Origin: Kiritimatiellia bacterium
GTDB lineage: Bacteria; Verrucomicrobiota; Kiritimatiellia; RFP12; UBA1067
Direction: 5' to 3'
Assembly: GCA_028707675.1 (NCBI GenBank)
Contig: JAQWAM010000012.1
Span: 1-12,899, forward strand
DNA: 12,899 nucleotides
Shown here: one piece after another, positions 7,243 through 12,899 of the stretch
Position numbering within the stretch: position 1 is the first letter of the stretch
How the letters are laid out: every line of letters starts with the position of its first letter
Notes under the pieces: generated by a model
Seen by the model: the letters and a program-made list of their open reading frames with translations, nothing else
What the model was told of the DNA's origin: nothing
The model's database searches: none
Program-made: the position numbers and the translations under genes

Positions 7243-9284
7243 GCATTAACAGACTTTTATCAGCCGCGTTTTTGGCCGGTTTCTTGGCGTTTAGCGCGGC
7301 GGCGGCGACGAATGTTTTTGAGATGCCACTGGTGTTTCCCAAGCACCGTGTGCTGCGTCAGCGCCTGGTGGAGAGCCTGAGGGCCGGGCGCGCGGACGAG
7401 ATGGAAAAGATTTGCCGCGAGGCTGTCGAGCTGCTGCCGATGGATGCCACCTGGCGTTATAACCTTGCTTGCGCGCTGGCCTATTATGCCGACAAGGAAG
7501 CGGCGCTGGATGCGCTGGAGCGGGCCATTGAGCTGGGGTTCCGTGACATCGACGCCATACGGAACGATAATGATCTGAAGCCCTTGACGGGGATGCCCCG
7601 TTTTCGGGCTTTGTTGGAAAAAGCCAAGACGCTTGGTACCCGGTCGGTGGAAGGCGTGGCGCAGGCAGCGCCGGTGACGGTGTTGACGGGCCGTCCGGCG
7701 GAGGTCAATGCTTCAAATACGGTTTTTGACTTCGACTCCGGCTTTTTTAGAGTCCTGCTAGAGTTCACTGGAGCGGACATCCGTAAGATTTCCGGACATG
7801 CCGCCGATTACCGCGGCCCGGCCGCAACGGCGGTAGCCGGATGGATGCGCGCCGACGAGGCGTCCGGCAACTTTGGCGATCTGTATGTCAACCGCGATGA
7901 TGGCCACTCGCTGCTGGCTGTGACCAATTTTCCGGGTTTGACGCCTGTGGTGTACGGCAAGGATGCGATCGCGCAGAATGCGCATCGCGGCTTGCCCAAC
8001 ATGTTTTTCGACCATCCGGTTATTGGCAACGCTTCGTTGTCCATGGTCAGCGGCCCCATGTGGCGCAGCCTGCCGCGTATGGCGGTCACCGACCCTTATC
8101 AGCCGATCAACCTGTTCCGCTTGTATGCCTCCAATCAGATATGGGTTTTCCCTGCTCATAAGGATTACGAGGCCGGCAAGGAAGACCACTTCCCGGCGAA
8201 CATGCCTTATTATGTCGTTTCCAAAGGCTCGTCTTTCACAGACCTGCCCTTTCTGGAGGCGTTAGCCGCGACCTTGTCAGCTTTTAGGCCCGCGACTAAA
8301 AGGATATTGGCTGCACGCAAAACCATGGCTCCCATATTGCAGATGATCCTGCGATCCACGCAAAAAAATCTGCGTCAACCGGAAGATTATCTAACGGGCG
8401 CGGCGCATCCGGCGGTCTTTGACGTCAAGGATCTGGATGCGGATGCGATGGTTAAAATGGCTCACGGGCTGATGCCGGAAACCATCCCGCCTCTGGTGGC
8501 GCTGAGGGTGCTGAAAGACGAGCGGGCTGAGGCGGGCAAGGACTATTTCGACTTGCGGCCGGAGGGTTTGTTCGACACGCCTTTCGCGATAGCGCGGGTG
8601 GCGCGCGGTGTCGGCCGCGTCAGGCGCATGACGCTGTCCGCGTCTATGGCGCCGGAAAAGGCAGGCGTCGAATTCCTCTGGGTGGTGTTGCAGGGAGATC
8701 CCGCTAAAATCGAGATCAAAGCTTTGGACGCCAACGCTTCAAAGGTGGATCTGAACGTGGCTTATCACGGAGTTTACCGTCCGGCCGGGCCTGACGGTCT
8801 GCCATTGGCCACCCGCAGCAGTCGGGTTGATATAGGCTGCTTTGTAAAAGTCGGCGAGTTATACTCGCCGCCTGCGATCATCTCTATCTGCTACTTGCCA
8901 AATGAGACTCGCGCATATCGCGATGACGGGCAGGTGCTCTCCGTTGATTACAGTAATGCCGAGCGCCGATACGCCGATCCTGTGCTGACGATGCACAAGG
9001 GCTGGAAAGATCTTTACGAATACGACCAAAGCGGCCGCCTGACGGGCTGGTACCGCAAACACGGTGACAAGGCCGAGCGTTTCACCCACGCCGGACACAG
9101 GGTTTTAGAGACCGACAAGCTGAACCGCCCCGTCAAGGCCTGTGAGGTGCAGTATATGCCGCGTCAAGGTGTTGTCGAAGGTCTGCCGCCCAGCCTCTCG
9201 TATGTCGACACGCCGCGAGTATTTACTTACGGGTATGAAAGCGATCTGGATAAAACTGGCAAGGCGTCTGCGGCGGGGCGCTGA
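7239..9284 (+). CDS. Secreted TPR-containing protein of unknown function
   Basis: The 681-residue product starts with a clear signal peptide (residues 1-23, cleavage near 'FSAAAAT'). Residues about 48-130 carry tetratricopeptide-like helices, including 'WRYNLACALAYY' and 'AALDALERAIELGF', suited to protein-protein contacts. Residues about 160-425 form a region I do not recognise, rich in Pro and aromatic residues. Residues 430-600 look beta-rich ('FLWVVLQGDPAKIEI' near 480). Close to the C-terminus, 'YEYDQSGRLTGWYRK' (about 593-607) resembles an RHS/YD-type strand, though only one copy is present. The ATG overlaps the mnmA stop in ATGA, indicating translational coupling, even though a secreted protein has no obvious link to tRNA thiolation. 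Function unknown; an envelope or periplasmic role is inferred from the signal peptide. Confidence 0.75.
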   Translation: MSINRLLSAAFLAGFLAFSAAAATNVFEMPLVFPKHRVLRQRLVESLRAGRADEMEKICREAVELLPMDATWRYNLACALAYYADKEAALDALERAIELGFRDIDAIRNDNDLKPLTGMPRFRALLEKAKTLGTRSVEGVAQAAPVTVLTGRPAEVNASNTVFDFDSGFFRVLLEFTGADIRKISGHAADYRGPAATAVAGWMRADEASGNFGDLYVNRDDGHSLLAVTNFPGLTPVVYGKDAIAQNAHRGLPNMFFDHPVIGNASLSMVSGPMWRSLPRMAVTDPYQPINLFRLYASNQIWVFPAHKDYEAGKEDHFPANMPYYVVSKGSSFTDLPFLEALAATLSAFRPATKRILAARKTMAPILQMILRSTQKNLRQPEDYLTGAAHPAVFDVKDLDADAMVKMAHGLMPETIPPLVALRVLKDERAEAGKDYFDLRPEGLFDTPFAIARVARGVGRVRRMTLSASMAPEKAGVEFLWVVLQGDPAKIEIKALDANASKVDLNVAYHGVYRPAGPDGLPLATRSSRVDIGCFVKVGELYSPPAIISICYLPNETRAYRDDGQVLSVDYSNAERRYADPVLTMHKGWKDLYEYDQSGRLTGWYRKHGDKAERFTHAGHRVLETDKLNRPVKACEVQYMPRQGVVEGLPPSLSYVDTPRVFTYGYESDLDKTGKASAAGR

Positions 9285-9320
9285 GGATGCCCCCCAAAAA
9301 CCCGGATTTGCCGCGCGCTA

Positions 9321-9349
9321 TAGACAAAGCCGCCGGTATCCGATATAAT
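9321..9349 (+). promoter_or_regulatory. Near-consensus sigma-70 promoter
   Basis: TAGACA (9321-9326) and a perfect TATAAT (9344-9349) are separated by exactly 17 bp. Transcription should start near 9356, about 100 nt before the UroD-like gene. It starts 37 bp after the stop of the TPR protein and marks a new transcription unit. Confidence 0.8.
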
Positions 9350-9352
9350 GCG

Positions 9353-9459
9353 GGCATCATAGCGGAACCGTGCGTGAAACGGTCTGCCGGGATTTACCCG
9401 CTTGCGGGGCGGGGGGGAATCAACAATAACAGACAGCTAAAAGAAAGGGGTTTGGTTTT
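9353..9459 (+). other. Structured leader of the UroD-like gene
   Basis: ACCGT (9367-9371) pairs with ACGGT (9379-9383) around a 7-nt loop. GGCA (9353-9356) can close this hairpin with TGCC (9385-9388). A second hairpin is CGGG-ATTTA-CCCG (9388-9400), followed by a G-rich run. The Shine-Dalgarno is AAAGGGG (9444-9450), 9 nt before the ATG. The arrangement is too short for a full cobalamin riboswitch. Regulation is possible but not shown. Confidence 0.3.
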
Positions 9460-10722
9460 ATGAATGACCATGATCAGCCGGGCAAGGTGGCGCTGGACAC
9501 GCATGTCACGGACCTGACGATCACGCCTGCGGAGCGGGATGTGCTAAGAAGGTTGGGGGAACGAGTGATGGCGTTGTCCACGCGTCAGATCGAAGCCGAA
9601 AAGAAAACGCTTTGGATGCGCACAAACTCGTTGCAGGCGGCACGCCCGCTGATCCTGTGCGATCCGGAGTTCAGTTGGAGGGAGATCATTCCGGATGCGG
9701 AGCTTGAATGCGCGAATCCGCTGGCCCGTCACTGGGAGCACCGCTTGCGAAAGGAGATTTTCTGGGGCGAGAAGATGGGGGACGACCGTGTGGTTGAAAG
9801 CCGGTTCAAGGTGGGTTGGGTTTATAAGCGCACTTTCTGGGGACCCGACACCTCTGCGGTCAATCCCCAGCCGACACTTAAAGACCTGAATGATTTAAGC
9901 GGCTTGCAGTTCCAGGTGATTGCGGTGGACCGCGACGCCACGACCGAGATCGTGCATCTTGCGCGCGAGGTGTTTGACCGTGTGCTTCCCGTCAAGCTGC
10001 GTGAGCAATGGTACTGGTCGCTGGGACTCACGCGCGAGCTGATCAAACTGCGCGGGCTGGAGTCGTTTAAACGTGACATCAAGGACAACCCCGAGGGTTT
10101 ACACAACCTGATGGCTTTCTTGCGTGACGGCACACTGGACCTGATAGCGTTTCTAGAGAACGCGGGGTTGTACAGCCTCAACAATGAAGGGGATTACATA
10201 GGGTCAGGCGGCTTCGGCTGGACCAACGAGCTGCCGGCCAAGGATTATGAGGGCACGGCGCGCGCCAAGGACTTGTGGGCGCTGTTCGAAAGCCAGGACA
10301 CGAAAGATCTGGCTCCGGATCTGTTTGATGAATTCGTCTTGCAGTACCAGAAGCCGGTGATGTCGCGTTTCGGCATGGTTTGCTATGGTTGCTGCGAGCC
10401 GATCTCCGAACGCTGGGATTATCTGAAGGACATCCCGAACATTCGCCGCGTCAGCGTTTCTCCGGCCTGTAACCGCGCCAAGATGGCGGAGGCTCTTCAG
10501 GACAAATACGTCTATTCTTGCAGGCCAGACCCGTCAATCCTGTCGGACACCAGCTTTGACGGGGATGCGGCGCGCCGTGACATCCGGGACATTCTCGAGA
10601 AAGCAAAAGGGTGTCATCTTGAAATCATCATGAAAGACCATGACACAATCCAGCAGGATCCCGTACGAGCGATAGCATGGTGCAAAGTGGCAAAGGAAGA
10701 GATCGCTAAGCTGTATAAGTGA
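9460..10722 (+). CDS. Uroporphyrinogen-decarboxylase-like protein (URO-D superfamily)
   Basis: The 420-residue cytoplasmic protein resembles the URO-D superfamily, which includes haem-pathway decarboxylases and corrinoid-dependent methyltransferases such as MtaA and CmuA. It looks like a member of an uncharacterised branch rather than true HemE. The C-terminal half has 'CYGCCEPISERWDYLKDIPN' (C308, C311, C312) and 'RRVSVSPACN' (C337). C354 and 'EIIMKDHDTIQQDPVR' (about 388-403) follow. These cysteines could form a metal site like the zinc site of MtaA-type enzymes, but this is inference. The N-terminal 80 residues are helical. It is transcribed from its own strong promoter and ends 8 bp from the converging pncC gene. 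No corrinoid protein or methyltransferase partner is in the window, so the substrate is open. Confidence 0.75.
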   Translation: MNDHDQPGKVALDTHVTDLTITPAERDVLRRLGERVMALSTRQIEAEKKTLWMRTNSLQAARPLILCDPEFSWREIIPDAELECANPLARHWEHRLRKEIFWGEKMGDDRVVESRFKVGWVYKRTFWGPDTSAVNPQPTLKDLNDLSGLQFQVIAVDRDATTEIVHLAREVFDRVLPVKLREQWYWSLGLTRELIKLRGLESFKRDIKDNPEGLHNLMAFLRDGTLDLIAFLENAGLYSLNNEGDYIGSGGFGWTNELPAKDYEGTARAKDLWALFESQDTKDLAPDLFDEFVLQYQKPVMSRFGMVCYGCCEPISERWDYLKDIPNIRRVSVSPACNRAKMAEALQDKYVYSCRPDPSILSDTSFDGDAARRDIRDILEKAKGCHLEIIMKDHDTIQQDPVRAIAWCKVAKEEIAKLYK

Positions 10723-10730
10723 CGGCATTA

Positions 10731-11243
10731 TCAGGCTTGCGGTTCTGGGGGCTTGACGTTTCCCAGTTCCGCTAAAGCCAGCGCGATGGCGTGATCAGCG
10801 GCTTGCAGACGGATGCCCGCACGGTCGCCTTTGAACACGTGTTTTTCAGAGCGCGCTCCGGATTTTGAGGCTACGCCGAAACAGATCAGTCCGACGGGTT
10901 TGTCCGGCGTGCCGCCGTCTGGGCCGGCGATGCCGGTGACCGACACCGCCAGATCAGCACCCAGACGCTTGCGCGCGCCTACGGCCATGGCCTCCGCGCA
11001 GTCCAGGCTGACCGCGCCCTCCCGGTCGAGAATTTCTTGGCCGACGCCCAGCAAGTCGCGCTTGACGTCATTAGCATAACTGACCACGCCGCCAAGAAAC
11101 ATGGCGGAAGCGCCCGGAACCGCGGTTATGCGCTGTGCGATCATACCGCCGGTGCAAGATTCCGCGACGGCTAAGCGCAGGCGTCGCGCTTTCGCGGCTG
11201 CCACCAGGCGGGTTTCCGGCAAAGATGGATTCTGGCAGTTCAC
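10731..11243 (-). CDS. pncC: Nicotinamide-nucleotide amidase (CinA C-terminal-type)
   Basis: PncC hydrolyses nicotinamide mononucleotide to nicotinate mononucleotide and ammonia, recycling NMN into NAD synthesis. The 170-residue protein is the stand-alone CinA C-terminal domain, the usual length for PncC, with no N-terminal molybdopterin-binding-like domain. 'AESCTGGMIAQ' includes the catalytic serine (S29, E. coli Ser31). 'GGVVSYANDVKRDLLGV', 'GAVSLDCAEAMAVGA' and 'VSVTGIAGPDGGTPDKPVG' are the other family motifs. The start is GTG, overlapping the etfA stop as GTGA, so it is probably translated by coupling to etfA. It is the last gene of the minus-strand operon and ends 8 bp from the converging UroD-like gene, with no clear terminator hairpin in the gap. 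Confidence 0.93.
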   Translation of the reverse strand: MNCQNPSLPETRLVAAAKARRLRLAVAESCTGGMIAQRITAVPGASAMFLGGVVSYANDVKRDLLGVGQEILDREGAVSLDCAEAMAVGARKRLGADLAVSVTGIAGPDGGTPDKPVGLICFGVASKSGARSEKHVFKGDRAGIRLQAADHAIALALAELGNVKPPEPQA

Positions 11244-12262
11244 GACAGCATGGCGTTGACCTTGGCCATGACCTCAAAGGCGTCGCCGACATATACCACG
11301 TCGGCCTTTCCTTGCGCCCAGCCGCAGTTGGGATCCAGATTGACGGCGCGGCGTTCGTTGATGAAGCGCCATCCCACCGCGTGCGGCTCCTCGCCGTGGC
11401 AGCAGGTGGAAAGTCCCTTGGCATGCCGCGGCGTCGAACCGGTCTGCCCGACCTGGTTCATATGGGTCATGAAACTCAACGTCTCTTGGCCTTCGCTCTG
11501 CAGGTCGACCAGCGACTTGCTGCTGCCCAGAGAAGCTGTGGCCTTAAGCAGGAAATCTTGGATCAGGACGCCTGCCTCAGCGATGTGGAACTGTCCGTCC
11601 TTCTGCTTCTTGGTCCAGCCTGCGCCTGCAACGAACAGCAGGGGCACGTCAGGCTTGATAGTCTGCGCGTCGGCAGCGGGCGAGCGTGTTCCGATTACGC
11701 TGGTGCGCAGGTCGGTGTCGGAGAAATTGACTGCTGCCTCCCGTGAGTTGGCCGTGCCAGCCGCGCCTTGCCAAGGCGCGTTGACACCCGCGTCCGCCAG
11801 TATGATCCACGGGCGATCGGTTCGGCTGAATGAGACTAGAATACGCTGGCGGTAGAACCAGCGTTGCGCCCGCACCTTTTCGCCTTCGGCCTTTACGCTG
11901 ACTATGTGGGTGTCGATCTGAGCGCCAGCGCGGTGCGCAGCGCCCGGCAGACAACGCGCGAAACGCGCGGTTCCCGGCGCCATAACCAGATCGGCTCCCG
12001 ACTCTTTTATCAGGGCGGCGGCTGCTGCTGTGTCGGTGGCGTAACGCGGCTGCGCCACAGCCGCGGCGCTGACGGTCAGAAAGCTCGCCGCGCCGCACCC
12101 GGCGACATTATCGGCGGCTTCGGCTGCGCCTTGTCCGATGATGCCGACCGCCAGAGTGCCACCGGTCTGCTCTTTGAGAGCTGCGGCTGCCGTCAGCACC
12201 TCAAGCGCGGCTTTGGGCAGGCCGCCGCCTGCTTGCGTGTGAAAAAGCGCTAGAATCTTCAT
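11240..12262 (-). CDS. etfA: Electron-transfer flavoprotein alpha subunit, divergent
   Basis: ETF alpha binds FAD and, with ETF beta, carries electrons between dehydrogenases and a quinone, ferredoxin or other acceptor. The 340-residue protein has the N-terminal alpha/beta domain ('MKILALFH', 'LIKESGADLVMAPGTARFARCLPG') and a C-terminal FAD domain starting near 'PLLFVAGAGWTKK'. The diagnostic 'QVGQTG' is at residues 270-275. Beyond it the family's usual 'LYIAxGISGAIQH' is replaced by 'LSTCCHGEEPHAVGW' (C287, C288), and the expected 'INKDPxAPIF' by 'VNLDPNCGWAQGKAD' (C313). The SR loop reads 'LGSSKSLVD'. It therefore belongs to a divergent ETF branch. Its Shine-Dalgarno AAGGAGAGA (12271-12279) is 8 nt upstream. 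The gene follows etfB by 43 bp. Confidence 0.88.
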   Translation of the reverse strand: MKILALFHTQAGGGLPKAALEVLTAAAALKEQTGGTLAVGIIGQGAAEAADNVAGCGAASFLTVSAAAVAQPRYATDTAAAAALIKESGADLVMAPGTARFARCLPGAAHRAGAQIDTHIVSVKAEGEKVRAQRWFYRQRILVSFSRTDRPWIILADAGVNAPWQGAAGTANSREAAVNFSDTDLRTSVIGTRSPAADAQTIKPDVPLLFVAGAGWTKKQKDGQFHIAEAGVLIQDFLLKATASLGSSKSLVDLQSEGQETLSFMTHMNQVGQTGSTPRHAKGLSTCCHGEEPHAVGWRFINERRAVNLDPNCGWAQGKADVVYVGDAFEVMAKVNAMLS

Positions 12263-12305
12263 GTTGAAACTCTCTCCTTATTTAAATACGCATCGGCTGC
12301 AGCCG

Positions 12306-12899
12306 TCACTGTTTGATCCATTCCACGATTTCCGCCGCGATCTGATCCGCGCTGAAATCTTTGACGATACGTGTGTCGCGCTTTTGCGCGGGCACCTCTG
12401 CTTTATCATAAGCGAGGCCGCCGGTTCCGACCTTGGCGGGCTTGGCCTTCATCAGAGCGGGCATGACGCCGCGCATGTTGACCATGCCGACTTGCGGGTT
12501 GTTAGGCGGCTCGGGCAGGTTGCCGGTGGCCCAGGCCAGCACCGCCGGAGCGCCTTGGCAGGCGGAAACTTGATACTGGCCGCCCTCGATACGCTCCAGC
12601 ACCTCGAAAGAGCCGTCCGGCTTAAACTGGATCTCGTCCACGCCCGCGAAAAAGTCACTGATGCCGAGTCGTTCGCAGATCAACTGCATGGTCACCCCCG
12701 CGTCACGCGAGGCCGAGGCGCATCCGCCGAACACCATCAAACGTTTTTTTTCGAGCCCCGGGATCGAATCGATGCCCTCAGCCAGAGCCGCCGCCGCCTC
12801 GTGCGCGTCCATGAAACCGCTGGCGCTGCCGTCGATCGCCACAAGATCGAAAGGCACCTTTTGCGCAACCGTCATCATGAGCTGCTGCAGCTTAGCCTT
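12306..12899 (-). CDS. etfB: Electron-transfer flavoprotein beta subunit (5' end outside window)
   Basis: The minus-strand frame is open from the right edge of the window, so the true start is beyond 12899. About 197 residues are visible and the stop is at 12306. The segment 'FDLVAIDGSASGFMDAHEAA' corresponds to the nucleotide-binding region of ETF beta. 'ASASRDAGVTMQLICERLGI', 'VDEIQFKPDGSFEVLERIEGGQYQV', 'WATGNLPEPPNNPQVGM' and 'GVMPALMKAKPAKV' follow, the last matching the typical 'PxIMKAKKKPI' end of the fold. It forms the heterodimer with EtfA, encoded 43 bp downstream. Whether the pair is bifurcating cannot be judged without the missing N-terminus and the partner dehydrogenase. Confidence 0.88.
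   Translation of the reverse strand, partial: KAKLQQLMMTVAQKVPFDLVAIDGSASGFMDAHEAAAALAEGIDSIPGLEKKRLMVFGGCASASRDAGVTMQLICERLGISDFFAGVDEIQFKPDGSFEVLERIEGGQYQVSACQGAPAVLAWATGNLPEPPNNPQVGMVNMRGVMPALMKAKPAKVGTGGLAYDKAEVPAQKRDTRIVKDFSADQIAAEIVEWIKQ

Noticed and set aside
9353..9410. Possible cobalamin riboswitch upstream of the UroD-like gene
   Set aside because: There is a faint likeness (GGAAC, a GTG-containing hairpin loop, CCCGC), but the leader is only about 100 nt and the conserved core and B12 box are not present.
10723..10730. Bidirectional terminator between the convergent UroD-like and pncC genes
   Set aside because: The gap is only 8 bp, and no stable stem with a T-run is visible there or in the adjoining gene ends.

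Overview
This is a GC-rich bacterial window with twelve genes worth naming. Nine are on the + strand (1-10722) and three on the - strand (10731-12899), and the two groups converge. The gene content suggests an anaerobic, polysaccharide-degrading member of the PVC superphylum, most like Kiritimatiellota/Lentisphaerota. The pointers are a secreted LamG-type protein, a DUF4838+CBM9 glycosidase-like protein, a UroD-like protein of a type common in such genomes, and a cluster of GC-rich palindromic repeats. The taxonomy is inference; no rRNA or marker gene is present.

Region 1 (1-4370) looks like carbohydrate-utilisation DNA. It holds the 3' end of a secreted LamG/PKD-like protein, a short secreted protein that looks like the C-terminal remnant of a larger glycosidase-like protein, and, overlapping it by 4 bp, a large secreted DUF4838/CBM9 protein. 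A 200-bp intergenic stretch with a palindrome follows, then a small cupin gene (4571-4909).

Region 2 (4944-9284) looks like one operon. It starts at a near-consensus extended -10 promoter (4944-4973) followed by a roughly 100-nt leader that can form several hairpins. The genes are an E1-like ThiF/MoeB/HesA adenylyltransferase, mnmA (tRNA 2-thiouridylase) and a secreted TPR-containing protein, each start overlapping the preceding stop. The 3' third of the E1-like gene consists of palindromic repeats that happen to stay open in frame. The MnmA has a CxxC active-site motif but lacks the usual second catalytic cysteine. The pairing of an E1-like enzyme with this MnmA suggests, without proving, a sulfur relay for tRNA thiolation.

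Region 3 (9321-10722) is a single gene with its own strong promoter (TAGACA, 17 bp, TATAAT) and a structured leader. It encodes a uroporphyrinogen-decarboxylase-like protein.

Region 4 (- strand) is a divergent electron-transfer flavoprotein operon: etfB (5' end outside the window), etfA, then pncC (nicotinamide-nucleotide amidase), whose GTG start overlaps the etfA stop.

No tRNA, rRNA, transposase, phage gene or CRISPR array was seen. The most unusual features are the repeat cluster inside the E1-like gene, the E1/variant-MnmA operon with its structured leader, and the divergent ETF.
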